Shown: piece by piece, positions 24,632-33,588 of the stretch
Layout: every line of letters starts with the position of its first letter
Position numbering within the stretch: position 1 is the first letter of the stretch
Source of the DNA: Paenibacillus zeisoli
GTDB taxonomy: Bacteria > Bacillota > Bacilli > Paenibacillales > Paenibacillaceae
Assembly (NCBI RefSeq): GCF_003994465.1
Contig: NZ_RZNX01000010.1
Span: 60,582 to 124,581, forward strand
DNA: 64,000 nt
Direction: 5' to 3'
Program-made: the position numbers and the translations under genes
Notes under the pieces: generated by a model
The model's database searches: none
Seen by the model: only the letters and a program-made list of their open reading frames with translations
What the model was told of the DNA's origin: nothing

Positions 24632-25711
24632 ATGTCAGAAGTGAAGAAAATTGCGGTCATTGCCGGTGACGGGATTGGACCTGAAGTTGTAGCAGAAGCA
24701 GAGAAAGTATTGAAGCGCACCGAGGAGCTGTTCGGCTACCGTTTTGAAACCGAGCATGCCTTGTTCGGTGGGATTGCGATTGATGAGAAAGGTACCCCGC
24801 TTCCGCAAGATACACTAGAAATTTGTAAATCGGCAGATGCGGTATTGCTCGGTGCTGTTGGTGGGCCGAAATGGGACACGAATCCGAAGGAGCTTCGTCC
24901 TGAGACAGGACTTCTGGGCATTCGTAAAGCGCTGGGCTTGTTCTCCAACCTGCGTCCTGCAGTTGTATTCGACTGCCTGAAGGATGCTTCCACGCTGAAG
25001 CCTGAAGTTCTTGAAGGTACAGATCTTATGGTTGTCCGCGAATTGACTGGGGGAATTTATTTCGGGGAGAAATTCCGCCGTGATACTGAACATGGTCAAG
25101 AAGCTGTTGATACCTGCGCTTATAATGTATCAGAAGTAGAGCGTATCGTGCGTCAAGCATTTGAAATTGCACAAAAACGCCGTAAGAAGCTGGCATCTGT
25201 AGATAAGGCGAATGTCCTTGAAACCTCCCGCTTGTGGCGTGAAGTTGTAATCCGCGTCGCTCCAGAGTATCCGGATGTGGAACTTGAGCATGTGCTAGTA
25301 GACAACTGCGCAATGCAGCTCCTGAGACGTCCTTCAAGCTTTGACGTAATCGTAACCGAGAACATGTTCGGAGATATTCTAAGTGACGAAGCAGCCATGC
25401 TTACCGGATCCATCGGAATGCTCTCCTCTGCGTCCATGGGTGAAGGAAGCTTTGGACTGTACGAGCCGGTACATGGCTCCGCTCCGGATATCGCTGGTCA
25501 GAATATCGCTAACCCGATTGCTACGATTCTGTCCGTAGCCCTTATGTTCCGCTTGACCTTCGGATATGCAGATGCTGCAGATGCAATTGAAGCCGCTGTG
25601 GCTGAGGTGTTGGATGCAGGTCATCGTACAGGTGATATTGCTGTTGATAAGAGCAAGGCAATCGGCACGACTGCAATGGGCGACCTCATCGTAGCCGCTA
25701 TGAAGAAATAA
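24632..25711 (+). CDS. leuB: 3-isopropylmalate dehydrogenase
   Basis: A 359-residue NAD-dependent beta-decarboxylating dehydrogenase of leucine synthesis. [11 protein letters not shown] at the N-terminus, [22 protein letters not shown], the catalytic Tyr/Lys region ([33 protein letters not shown]), the Mg-binding DNCAMQL...[13 protein letters not shown], and [14 protein letters not shown] are all intact. The ATG at 24632 is nine bases after AAGGGAG; another in-frame ATG at 24626 is only three bases away from the site. leuC and leuD are not next to it. Intact leuB beside a broken leuA is notable. Confidence 0.97.
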   Translation: MSEVKKIAVIAGDGIGPEVVAEAEKVLKRTEELFGYRFETEHALFGGIAIDEKGTPLPQDTLEICKSADAVLLGAVGGPKWDTNPKELRPETGLLGIRKALGLFSNLRPAVVFDCLKDASTLKPEVLEGTDLMVVRELTGGIYFGEKFRRDTEHGQEAVDTCAYNVSEVERIVRQAFEIAQKRRKKLASVDKANVLETSRLWREVVIRVAPEYPDVELEHVLVDNCAMQLLRRPSSFDVIVTENMFGDILSDEAAMLTGSIGMLSSASMGEGSFGLYEPVHGSAPDIAGQNIANPIATILSVALMFRLTFGYADAADAIEAAVAEVLDAGHRTGDIAVDKSKAIGTTAMGDLIVAAMKK

Positions 25712-25898
25712 GAATCAGGAATGAATCATATTTAACACAATCTACTTATTTATAATAATTATAAAAAAGAAATTCTTCTAATCTTGACTTTGCATTTTAC
25801 CGATGATACCATTTGTATGTAATCAGTAATTGCATAAGTTGATAAAGGAAACAGCCCCCGGCTTGTTTTCTTACATATTTTCAAAGGAGGATTTTGAA

Positions 25899-26444
25899 AT
25901 GGCAGAACGTTTGGTTGGTAGACCCGCTCCGGATTTCGATCTTGAAATTGTGACTGGAGACGGAAAAGAATTTGGACGTAAGAAGTTAACAGATTACCGT
26001 GGTAAATGGTTGGTATTCTTCTTCTATCCGCTTGACTTTACATTTGTATGCCCTACAGAGATCACTGCACTTAGCGATGCTTATGAGCAGTTCAAAGCAT
26101 TGGATACTGAAGTTCTGGGCGCGAGCACAGACTCTGTACACAGCCACAAAGCATGGATCAATACGCCTAAAGACAGCAATGGTCTTGGACAATTGAACTT
26201 CCCGCTTGCTGCTGACATTACTAAGAGTGTAGCTCGTGAATACGGCATTCTGATCGAAGAAGAAGGGGTTGCACTACGCGGCTTGTTCATCATCGATCCA
26301 GAAGGTGAGCTTAAATACCAAGTTGTTAACCACAATGATGTGGGACGCAGCGTGGAAGAGACTCTTCGTGTGCTTCAAGCTTTGCAATCCGGCGGATTGT
26401 GTGCAATGAACTGGAAGCCAGGCGACAAGAACCTGAACGTTTAA
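25899..26444 (+). CDS. 2-Cys peroxiredoxin (AhpC/Prx1 type, YkuU-like)
   Basis: A 181-residue peroxidase reducing H2O2 and organic peroxides. The peroxidatic cysteine lies in FYPLDFTFVCPTEITALS and the resolving cysteine in GGLCAMNWKPGD near the C-terminus, the typical 2-Cys arrangement. EEEGVALRGLFIIDPEGEL is a family block and the whole protein resembles B. subtilis YkuU. AAAGGAGGATTTTGAA before the ATG at 25899 fixes the start; an upstream in-frame ATG-like start at 25830 lacks a site. Single gene with its own terminator. Confidence 0.95.
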   Translation: MAERLVGRPAPDFDLEIVTGDGKEFGRKKLTDYRGKWLVFFFYPLDFTFVCPTEITALSDAYEQFKALDTEVLGASTDSVHSHKAWINTPKDSNGLGQLNFPLAADITKSVAREYGILIEEEGVALRGLFIIDPEGELKYQVVNHNDVGRSVEETLRVLQALQSGGLCAMNWKPGDKNLNV

Positions 26445-26467
26445 TTTACAGCTGGACAAGTATTAGG

Positions 26468-26511
26468 AAAGCCCCCTCTTGGTGAATGACACCTAGCGAG
26501 GGGGCTTTTTA
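26468..26511 (+). terminator. Terminator after the peroxiredoxin gene
   Basis: AAAGCCCCCTC pairs with GAGGGGGCTTT over a ~20-nt loop, followed by TTTTTATC. Confidence 0.93.
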
Positions 26512-26664
26512 TCCCATAGACCAGGACTATTTCCTTATTTATTCAAATCTGTGTTATAAATTCCTCACATTGAAAGGAATTTACATTTCACTTATCGAAT
26601 ACGTTAGAGGAAATAGGGATAAAGCGCTTCATATATTGAACCTAACTAAGGATGGTGAAGGGGA

Positions 26665-27090
26665 ATGAGTTTTTGCTGTGGAGCGAGTATGGTTGGCACG
26701 AAAGGAACTTTGAAGCATTATCGTACGCAAGTCCATAATGTTCCCCTACTTTTCTGTCCGGTCTGTCATCGGGTAGAGGTTCATTATAAGGTTGAGAATG
26801 AGTATGAGATATTGGCTGAATATGCTCATGATGACGGAGCTGCTGAGGTTGACTTTCAGGATTTTGTAATGGAAGATGAGGAGTCGATCTTCGGGAATTG
26901 TGTCAATTATGAGAGCGAAGATCCACTAGATATCGTTCAGAGTCAGATTGACATGTCACTCGATCTGCTTACGGTAGCGAAGCAAATTGAGGATGAGAAG
27001 TGGGAACGAGAATTGAAGAAGCGGCTTGCGGTAATGAGTCAAAGACGTACCAAGCTGATTCATAATAAGAGTAAAGGCAGCACAAGATAG
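26665..27090 (+). CDS. Zinc-ribbon-like protein of unknown function
   Basis: A 141-residue protein I cannot name. Two cysteine pairs (CC at residues 4-5 and CPVC around 31-34) in the first 40 residues suggest a YgiT/MqsA-like zinc ribbon. The middle is acidic (HDDGAAEVDFQDFVMEDEE) and the C-terminal third is a charged helix (EDEKWERELKKRLAVMSQRRTK). No membrane segment. GGTGAAGGGGA precedes the ATG. It is alone between two terminators. Confidence 0.7.
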   Translation: MSFCCGASMVGTKGTLKHYRTQVHNVPLLFCPVCHRVEVHYKVENEYEILAEYAHDDGAAEVDFQDFVMEDEESIFGNCVNYESEDPLDIVQSQIDMSLDLLTVAKQIEDEKWERELKKRLAVMSQRRTKLIHNKSKGSTR

Positions 27091-27119
27091 TCTCCTGACA
27101 GGGGGACTATCTTTTTCTT
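27084..27119 (+). terminator. Terminator after the zinc-ribbon gene
   Basis: AAGATAGTCTCC pairs with GGGGACTATCTT and is followed by TTTTCTTTT. Confidence 0.93.
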
Positions 27120-27157
27120 TTAGTGAAAAATGAATTGGAGACGGGGATATCCCACTT

Positions 27158-27205
27158 TTTTCGACAGTATCTCTGATTGACGGTTCCCGGCATACTTAAT
27201 ATGAT
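27158..27205 (+). promoter_or_regulatory. Promoter of the PAS kinase gene with an upstream Spo0A box
   Basis: TTGACG (27177-27182) and TATGAT (27200-27205) with a 17-base spacer form a sigma-A promoter. TTCGACA at 27160-27166 is the reverse complement of TGTCGAA, the 0A-box core, flanked by the usual A run (TTTTTT on this strand). It ends ten bases before the -35. Two weaker TGTCGGA sequences lie downstream near 27235 and 27325. Spo0A control is inference. Confidence 0.55.
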
Positions 27206-27368
27206 GATTACAGAAGTTTTCTAGGTTTTTCCAATGTCGGACTAGCCCCAAAAAGTGTGAGGGAAAGAGAGATGTTCGCAGCAAGAGTTAGTATATACTT
27301 CTTTCGTTAGATGATGGAATATTGTCGGATAGGCAGGTACATCATTAATCAGAAAAGGGGGGGTCAAC

Positions 27369-28481
27369 TTGTTGAGTGAATTTCAAGAAACACTGCTTCA
27401 GTCAGTACAAGCATTTCAATCGACCCAACTTGTCAAAAATAAGTATGAGAATGTGCTGCAGCATCTTGATAGCGGCATTCTTTTGTTTGATAGTGATGGT
27501 GTTCTAACTTTCATCAATGTTCAGATGGCCAAGCTTCTCGAACTTCCTCGTCAGTCCCTGATTGGCTGTAATCTCCTTCAGCTGCTGCGTCATCCTTATT
27601 TAAGCCGGTTCAAGCAGAAGAAGATTGCCAGAATCTACAGGGAGACAATCTTTCATCGCCGTAAATATCATGAGTTAATTGATGAATATGGAAGGCACTG
27701 GCTCATTACCGTTACTTATGGAGATCAGATGGACGGAGATTTTCTCCTGAGTGTAAAGGATGTATCTGATTACAAGCAGATTGAACAGACTGCTTACCAG
27801 AATGACAAACTGGCGATGCTGGGCAAGATCTCGGCGGCCATTGCTCATGAGATACGTAATCCGCTCACCGCAATCCGGGGATTTATCCAACTTCTGCGTC
27901 CGCACCTTCTTCAGCTTGGGAAAGATGAGTATGCTCGAATTATACTGATGGAAATCGATCGTGCGAACGATATCATTCATGAGTTTCTTAATTCCTCAAA
28001 GCCCTCAGCCCCCCAAAAGACAGTTGTAAGTGTACCTTCCTTATTGAAGGATACACTCCTGCTTAGTGAGAGCGAAGCTCTTATGAAGGGATGCGAAATG
28101 AGACTTCAACAGATCAATGAATCTTTGCTAGTATCGATAGATGTCAAACAAATCAAGCAAGTCATCTTAAATATTATCAAGAATGCGATGGAAGCAATTG
28201 AAGAAGTGCAAGGCGACCACGCAGGAATGATTGAGATAGGCGCGAAGCAGGAAGGCAATTATGTGAATATCTCTGTAAAAGATAATGGAAATGGAATGGA
28301 CAAAACGTTGCTAACACGCCTGTTTGATCCTTTTTTCACCACAAAGGAGAAGGGGACGGGGCTTGGTCTATCTGTCAGCTACAAGATCATAAAAAACCAC
28401 GGAGGAACAATTTTGGTAGACAGCATGAAGGGTGAAGGCACCGTATTTATGATATCGCTTCCATTAACCCACCAGGTGTAA
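27369..28481 (+). CDS. PAS-domain sensor histidine kinase, sporulation-kinase-like
   Basis: A 370-residue soluble kinase: PAS domain at about residues 24-135 (LQHLDSGILLFDSDGVLTFIN), HisKA domain with the phospho-acceptor His160 in AAIAHEIRNPLTAIRGFIQLLRPHL, and an HATPase_c domain with N box (NIIKNAMEAIE), G1 box (DNGNGMD), F box (FDPFFTTK) and G2 box (GTGLGLSVS). There is no membrane helix and no linked response regulator, as for orphan kinases that feed Spo0F. Start is TTG at 27369 or 27372 after AAGGGGGGG. The Spo0A box upstream would fit a feedback loop in the phosphorelay. The partner is not proven. Confidence 0.88.
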   Translation: MLSEFQETLLQSVQAFQSTQLVKNKYENVLQHLDSGILLFDSDGVLTFINVQMAKLLELPRQSLIGCNLLQLLRHPYLSRFKQKKIARIYRETIFHRRKYHELIDEYGRHWLITVTYGDQMDGDFLLSVKDVSDYKQIEQTAYQNDKLAMLGKISAAIAHEIRNPLTAIRGFIQLLRPHLLQLGKDEYARIILMEIDRANDIIHEFLNSSKPSAPQKTVVSVPSLLKDTLLLSESEALMKGCEMRLQQINESLLVSIDVKQIKQVILNIIKNAMEAIEEVQGDHAGMIEIGAKQEGNYVNISVKDNGNGMDKTLLTRLFDPFFTTKEKGTGLGLSVSYKIIKNHGGTILVDSMKGEGTVFMISLPLTHQV

Positions 28482-28516
28482 ACTGCGGTTAGGTTGCAAG
28501 TGAGTTTAATTGAAAT

Positions 28517-28552
28517 AAAGGCGATGTGCATTCTTGCGCAGGCGCCTTTTTT
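28517..28552 (+). terminator. Terminator after the kinase gene
   Basis: AAGGCG pairs with CGCCTT, with inner TGC/GCG-type pairs, followed by TTTTTT. Confidence 0.75.
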
Positions 28553-28674
28553 GATTAAGTATGCCGGGCAACAGGGAATTGTACTGAATCGGTCAAATAA
28601 CTTCAGATATAACCTTTACTTTTGCTTTTAGCTTCAAGTAAGATGAATAGTAAAACAGATGAGAGAAGGTACCT

Positions 28675-29640
28675 TTGCGGATGAAGACGAATAATAGTAA
28701 AATTGTCGATTGCACCATACGGGACGGAGGTCTCGTGAATAACTGGGATTTCAGCGTGGAATTCGTTCAACAACTCTATGCAGGCTTGAATGAAGCAGGC
28801 GTTGATTATATGGAAATCGGATATAAGAACTCTCCAAAGCTGCTGTCGGGAGCTGATTCTGCAGGTCCTTGGCGTTTTCTGAACGATGAATTTCTACGTA
28901 AGGTAATTCCTCAGAAAGGCACAACCAAACTGTCTGCACTCGTGGACATTGGCCGTGTTGATGAGAATGATATCCTGCCCCGCTCAGAAAGCATGCTGGA
29001 TCTGATTCGTGTAGCTTGCTACATTAAGGATGTGGACAAGGCGCTTCAGCTTGTTCAGACATTCCATGACAGAGGATACGAGACAACACTTAATATTATG
29101 GCGCTATCCAACGTTATGGAGAACGAATTGATTGAAGCCTTTGAAATGATTAATGAGAGTGTTGTTGACGTTGTTTATATTGTAGATTCATACGGAAGTC
29201 TTGATTATAAGGATATGGAGTACCTCGTTCAGAAGTTTAAGACGCATCTTCCTAATAAACGTCTGGGTGTACATACCCATAACAATATGCAGCTGGCTTT
29301 CTCTAATACACTTGTGGCGGCTCAAAACGGGGTTGAGTTCCTTGATGCCTCGGTATATGGGATGGGACGCGCGGCAGGAAACTGCCCGACAGAGCTTCTC
29401 GTTACGCATTTGAAGAATACCCACTACAAGCTTCGCCCTGTGCTTGAAGTGCTTGAGAACCTGCTGATTCCTCTGCGGGAGAAGGAAGAGTGGGGTTACC
29501 TGATTCCTTACATGATTACTGGAACTTTGGATGAGCATCCTCGTTCGGCTATGGCACTTCGTGCTTCTGCAGATAAAGATAAAGTGATAGGCTTTTATGA
29601 TAAGTTAACGACTCCAGAAGTTAGCTTCGAGAAAAAATAA
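28675..29640 (+). CDS. DRE-TIM metallolyase-like protein (aldolase/HMGL-like), substrate unknown
   Basis: A 321-residue TIM-barrel protein of the HMGL-like superfamily that includes isopropylmalate synthase, HMG-CoA lyase and 4-hydroxy-2-oxovalerate aldolase. The metal/acid motif reads DCTIRDGG at residues ~13-20 (DxTxRDGG), and the metal-binding histidines are in [26 protein letters not shown] resembles the glycine-rich GxGRxxGNxxTE block of the aldolases. It is too short for a synthase with an allosteric domain. A partner dehydrogenase, as found with DmpG, is absent. TTG at 28675 has the better ribosome-site spacing (AGAAGG, five bases) than the ATG at 28681. Forms a single-gene unit. Confidence 0.8.
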   Translation: MRMKTNNSKIVDCTIRDGGLVNNWDFSVEFVQQLYAGLNEAGVDYMEIGYKNSPKLLSGADSAGPWRFLNDEFLRKVIPQKGTTKLSALVDIGRVDENDILPRSESMLDLIRVACYIKDVDKALQLVQTFHDRGYETTLNIMALSNVMENELIEAFEMINESVVDVVYIVDSYGSLDYKDMEYLVQKFKTHLPNKRLGVHTHNNMQLAFSNTLVAAQNGVEFLDASVYGMGRAAGNCPTELLVTHLKNTHYKLRPVLEVLENLLIPLREKEEWGYLIPYMITGTLDEHPRSAMALRASADKDKVIGFYDKLTTPEVSFEKK

Positions 29641-29650
29641 TAGATTATTC

Positions 29651-29683
29651 GAAAATCCGGCAGAGTTCTGCCGGATTTTTTTG
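29651..29683 (+). terminator. Terminator after the aldolase-like gene
   Basis: AAATCCGGCAG and CTGCCGGATTT form a perfect stem followed by TTTTT. Confidence 0.95.
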
Positions 29684-29762
29684 CCAAAAAAGAAGGAAAA
29701 ACGCGAAAGATGTTGAATTGTTTCAAATACGTCGATATTTACATCTGGGGGTCAGAGAGCAA

Positions 29763-31883
29763 ATGCAGATCAGAAAAGCAGAGAAGATGACAATATTTAA
29801 AGGATTGTGTGGATTTGTCGTCATGATCTGGGTGAGCATGATCTCAACGACATCTTTTGATGGGGCTCAGTTGAAGGAAGTGCTGCAAGGTCTGCTCTTG
29901 TCGATTGGATTCCTGGCTGGAGCGATTTGTTTTGCAATATTTGCACAGGGCTGGATCCTGTTTACTAACAAGCTGTCCAGACACCGATTATATAGTGCCG
30001 TTCTGTTTGCCGTCATCGGAATTATTGATGTCTTGTACAAGACAACTCTTAGTGGTGTTCACCTGCTAGGATTGGAATTTCAGACCAATACCCTTGTGTG
30101 GATGGTTATGGTATCGCATGGAATTGGTGCTGCAGGAGTGCTGATGATATTCAGCAGTAATGATAAGGAGGTTGGCCGCACCCAAAAGTTTAACGCACTT
30201 GCCATCTCCTTAATCACCATGATCATTGGCCTGTATGTAGTGGGGCAATTTCAATCGAGCCTTCCACAACTGATTGGCCCTAATCGCATAAATTCTTGGC
30301 ATCTGTTTGGAAGTGCAGGGATTCAGATTCTATATATCACTGCGCTGGCGGCTATTTTGTACAAGAATCGTGTTGAACGCTCCACGGCCGTTTTGTCAGT
30401 TATCAGCGCTCTGGTCTTTATGATGATGGGGCATTATTTAACTTTCATTTCAGAACCGGAGTATTTGGGGATTACTCATCTGACCGGCGAAATTTTTATG
30501 ATGCTGTCTTATTACTTCATCTTGGAAGGTGTATACAAGCTTACTATTGAAGAACCACTTCGTTATCAGCAGCTGGCCGAGGCAAAGATTACCTACCTGG
30601 CCTATCATGATGATTTAACCGGACTGCCAAACCGTAGGAAATTGAAGGAAACCCTGCAGGATCAAATTGAAGTTTCACGCCTATCAAGGGTATCGACTGC
30701 AGTGATCATTGTAAATATTAATCGATTTAAGGCGATTAATGACTCCCTGGGATATAGTGCCGGAGACCGTCTTCTTAGCGTGATGGGGGAACGCCTAATG
30801 GATAGCTGCACTCCAGCTGAAGAAGTATTCCGGATGGGCGAAGATGAGTTTGCTGTTATTGTACCAGGCATTTCAAATGTCAGCAGTATTTATGACCGGA
30901 TGGATCAGCTGCTTACTGCTCTGGAATCCACTATGGTCATTGACAATTCAGAGTACCATCTCTCCGTAAGTCTGGGCCTCGCTTTATTCCCCGAGGATGG
31001 ACAATCGGCCGATCAGCTTTTGCAGAATGCAGATATGGCTGTTCATAATGCGAAGGAGCAGGGAATGGACTCCAGCCGATACATGCCTTCTATGCAGGTA
31101 CAAGTTCAGTCCCGTCTCAAATTGGAGAATGACCTGCGTAAAGGAATTGAAAGGCAGGAATTCTTCCTTGAATTCCAACCACAGATCCATCTGGATACCG
31201 GCAAAATTGTGGGGATGGAAGCCCTAGTGCGTTGGAATCACCCTCATCGAGGTCTTATTCCCCCGGCAGAATTCATTCCTTTAGCCGAAGAAAGCGGCTT
31301 GATTGTACCCCTTGGAGATTGGGTGCTGCGTACGGCATGTATTCAGAACAAAAAGTGGCAGATGCAGGGATACGAGCCCATCTGTATTTCTGTAAACTTG
31401 TCGATGCGGCAATTCCGGCAATCGCATCTTTCAGAACATATTAGGGATATTCTCGCAGAGATCGAACTTGACCCGAACTATCTGGAGCTTGAGATTACAG
31501 AAAGTATGACATTTGATAAAGAATCGGCATTTGATCAGCTGAGACGGCTTAAGGAGCTCGGCGTTCATATCAGTATCGATGACTTCGGTACGGGTTACAG
31601 CTCACTTCATTACCTGAAGAGCCTGCCGATTGACCGATTGAAGATCGACCGTTCATTTGTAAAAGAAGTGATGGAGGATAATAACGATGCTGCTATTGTA
31701 TCGACCATTACATCGATGGCTCATCATTTGAAGTTAAAGGTAACAGCAGAGGGAGTAGAGAATCAGGAGCAACTTGAATTTCTGAAGCTTCAGCGCTGTC
31801 ATGAAGGACAAGGGTATTTATTCAGCAAGCCTCTGGGTGCACAGGATATTGAAGCACGCTTTTTGGGTAGGGAAGCGGTATAA
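29763..31883 (+). CDS. Membrane c-di-GMP protein: 7-TM sensor, degenerate GGDEF, intact EAL
   Basis: A ~706-residue protein. Residues 12-260 hold about seven hydrophobic helices with polar edges, a membrane sensor. The GGDEF domain (about 280-440) keeps [12 protein letters not shown] but its signature is MGEDEF (358-363) where active cyclases have GG(D/E)EF. The EAL domain (about 455-700) has EALVRWNHP (486-), [42 protein letters not shown] and TAEGVEN, i.e. the residues of active phosphodiesterases. It is therefore more likely a c-di-GMP phosphodiesterase with a regulatory GGDEF. Start ATG 29763 is chosen; a longer in-frame start at 29718 adds a basic stretch without a ribosome site. Confidence 0.9.
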   Translation: MQIRKAEKMTIFKGLCGFVVMIWVSMISTTSFDGAQLKEVLQGLLLSIGFLAGAICFAIFAQGWILFTNKLSRHRLYSAVLFAVIGIIDVLYKTTLSGVHLLGLEFQTNTLVWMVMVSHGIGAAGVLMIFSSNDKEVGRTQKFNALAISLITMIIGLYVVGQFQSSLPQLIGPNRINSWHLFGSAGIQILYITALAAILYKNRVERSTAVLSVISALVFMMMGHYLTFISEPEYLGITHLTGEIFMMLSYYFILEGVYKLTIEEPLRYQQLAEAKITYLAYHDDLTGLPNRRKLKETLQDQIEVSRLSRVSTAVIIVNINRFKAINDSLGYSAGDRLLSVMGERLMDSCTPAEEVFRMGEDEFAVIVPGISNVSSIYDRMDQLLTALESTMVIDNSEYHLSVSLGLALFPEDGQSADQLLQNADMAVHNAKEQGMDSSRYMPSMQVQVQSRLKLENDLRKGIERQEFFLEFQPQIHLDTGKIVGMEALVRWNHPHRGLIPPAEFIPLAEESGLIVPLGDWVLRTACIQNKKWQMQGYEPICISVNLSMRQFRQSHLSEHIRDILAEIELDPNYLELEITESMTFDKESAFDQLRRLKELGVHISIDDFGTGYSSLHYLKSLPIDRLKIDRSFVKEVMEDNNDAAIVSTITSMAHHLKLKVTAEGVENQEQLEFLKLQRCHEGQGYLFSKPLGAQDIEARFLGREAV

Positions 31884-31960
31884 ATGTAAATAACACTTGC
31901 AAAGTGTAAATTTAAATGATATATTTATTTTTGTCTTTACGAAACACATAGGCAAGATAA

Positions 31961-32037
31961 CGGGACGTAGCTCAGCTTGGTAGAGCACCTGGTTTGGGAC
32001 CAGGGGGTCGCATGTTCAAATCGTGTCGTCCCGACCA
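31961..32037 (+). tRNA. tRNA-Pro (anticodon TGG)
   Basis: Full cloverleaf: acceptor CGGGACG/CGTCCCG, D-arm GCTCAGCTTGGTAGAGC, anticodon loop TTTGGGA with stem CCTGG/CCAGG, T-arm GTTCAAATC, and encoded CCA at 32035-32037. Confidence 0.97.
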
Positions 32038-32047
32038 TTATCATTTT

Positions 32048-32121
32048 GCGGGTGTAGTTCAATGGTAGAACTTTAGCCTTCCAAGCTAATAGCGTGGGTT
32101 CGATTCCCATCACCCGCTCCA
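32048..32121 (+). tRNA. tRNA-Gly (anticodon TCC)
   Basis: Full cloverleaf: acceptor GCGGGTG/CACCCGC, anticodon loop CTTCCAA giving TCC, T-loop GTTCGATTC, encoded CCA at 32119-32121. It is 10 bp after tRNA-Pro, so both likely come from one transcript. Confidence 0.97.
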
Positions 32122-32133
32122 TATGCATATTCA

Positions 32134-32160
32134 AGCTCTTCCTTGTGAAGAGCTTTTTTA
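32134..32160 (+). terminator. Terminator after the tRNA pair
   Basis: AGCTCTTC pairs with GAAGAGCT over a short loop, followed by TTTTTTA. Confidence 0.93.
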
Positions 32161-32407
32161 TTTGTCAATAAATGATGAATTGTCACGATATGGGGAATGC
32201 TAAAGATATCGGATAAACTTAGATAATATAGGGGAATAGACGCTTTAAACGAACATAGCAAGTGAGCTATTAATGATGAAGCGCTTGCATGCTTGCAAAT
32301 CCGTAAATTTATTGACCTTTGTTCATTAATGTGTGGATTTTAATCTGGTTTAATTGTATAATTTGGTCGACAGACACGCTTCAAATTTCTAAGGGGGATT
32401 ATAAACA

Positions 32408-33436
32408 ATGAAAAAGACTTTTAAATTGTCGATTGTCATGCTGCTCGCACTTACTGTAGTACTTGCAGGATGCGGCAACAAAAAAAGTGAAACGAATGGT
32501 AGTGCAAGCACTTCCGAAGGTTCATCCAAATCCGATATCAAAATCGGTATGGTTACTGACGTTGGTGGTGTAAACGATAAGTCGTTCAACCAGTCTGCTT
32601 GGGAAGGTCTGCAGCAATTACAGAAGGACAAAGGCGTTAAAGCTGAATATTTGCAAAGTACAAAATCAGATGACTACAATACAAACTTGAATAAATTTGT
32701 TAAAGGTAAATACGCTTTGACCTGGGGTATCGGTATGAGCCTTGGTGATGCAGTCGGTACTGTTGCTAAACAAAACCCGGATGCCAAGCTTGCGATCATC
32801 GATGCGGTAGTAGATGCTCCGAACGTTAAATCGGTAACTTTTGCTGAAAATGAAGGCAGCTTCCTGGTAGGGGTTGTTGCTGGTAAGATGACAAAAACAA
32901 ATAAAATCGGCTTCGTAGGCGGAATTAAACTTCCGGTTATCGAGCGCTTCGCTGCTGGATTTAAAGCTGGCGTACTTGCAGTTAATCCGAATGCTGAAGT
33001 GAACATCAACTACACAGGCGCATTTGACAAGCCTGACCTGGGTAAAACAGCAGCAGCTACCCAGTACAACAATGGAGCAGATATTATCTTCCAAGCTGCT
33101 GGCGGAACAGGTACAGGCGTATTTAACGAAGCTCTTGGCCGTGTGAAGAGTGGACAGAAAGTATGGGTTATCGGCGTAGATAAAGACCAATCCCTTGAAT
33201 TCCCTGATGTAACTTTGACTTCCATGGTTAAGCGTGTAGATGAAGCGGTTAAGCGTGTCAGCCAAGAAGTTATTGACGGTACATTCAAAGGTGGACAGGA
33301 AACTTTGACTTTGAAGGATAATGGTGTAGGTATCCCTGACACATCCAGCAAATACGTTCCAGCTGACGTGCTTAAGCTTGTAGAAGATTACAAAGCAAAA
33401 ATCGTTAGCGGCGAAATCAAAGTTCCTGAGAAATAA
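32408..33436 (+). CDS. BMP-family nucleoside-binding lipoprotein (NupN/PnrA-like)
   Basis: A 342-residue extracellular substrate-binding lipoprotein of a nucleoside ABC importer. The signal peptide ends at a lipobox LAGC with lipidated Cys22, followed by a Ser/Thr/Gly-rich linker. The mature domain shows IKIGMVTDVGGVNDKSFNQSAWEG, FAENEGSFLVGVVAG, GFVGGIKLPVIERFAAGFKAGV and WVIGVDKDQ, the BMP/PnrA family blocks that bind purine nucleosides. AAGGGGGATTATAAACA precedes the ATG. First gene of a four-gene transporter operon. Ligand could also be another nucleobase compound. Confidence 0.93.
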   Translation: MKKTFKLSIVMLLALTVVLAGCGNKKSETNGSASTSEGSSKSDIKIGMVTDVGGVNDKSFNQSAWEGLQQLQKDKGVKAEYLQSTKSDDYNTNLNKFVKGKYALTWGIGMSLGDAVGTVAKQNPDAKLAIIDAVVDAPNVKSVTFAENEGSFLVGVVAGKMTKTNKIGFVGGIKLPVIERFAAGFKAGVLAVNPNAEVNINYTGAFDKPDLGKTAAATQYNNGADIIFQAAGGTGTGVFNEALGRVKSGQKVWVIGVDKDQSLEFPDVTLTSMVKRVDEAVKRVSQEVIDGTFKGGQETLTLKDNGVGIPDTSSKYVPADVLKLVEDYKAKIVSGEIKVPEK

Positions 33437-33498
33437 GTTACCGATTTAAACGGATTTTGAAGTTTCACATGAACGTAATATAGGCTATATTTATAGGG

Positions 33499-33524
33499 CA
33501 AGGCTGGTTATTTAACTAGCCTTG
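33499..33524 (+). promoter_or_regulatory. Intra-operon hairpin after the binding-protein gene
   Basis: CAAGGCT (33499-33505) pairs with AGCCTTG (33518-33524), with inner GTTA/TAAC. The tail TTCCCTTG is a poor terminator. Such hairpins often stabilise the abundant binding-protein mRNA relative to the permease genes. Confidence 0.55.
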
Positions 33525-33588
33525 TTCCCTTGTTAACAAGGTTATTTTCATGTCCTGTCCAGACTATCTTTATGAGAAGGGTGATCTC

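Noticed and set aside
31937..32261. Minus-strand ORFs across the two tRNA genes
   Set aside because: They are antisense translations of tRNA-Pro and tRNA-Gly, a well-known false-gene source.
32161..32407. Purine riboswitch upstream of the nucleoside importer
   Set aside because: No conserved purine-aptamer loop sequences (TATA...CCGTAAATGTC-type) are visible; only a short TTGCA/TGCAA dyad is present.
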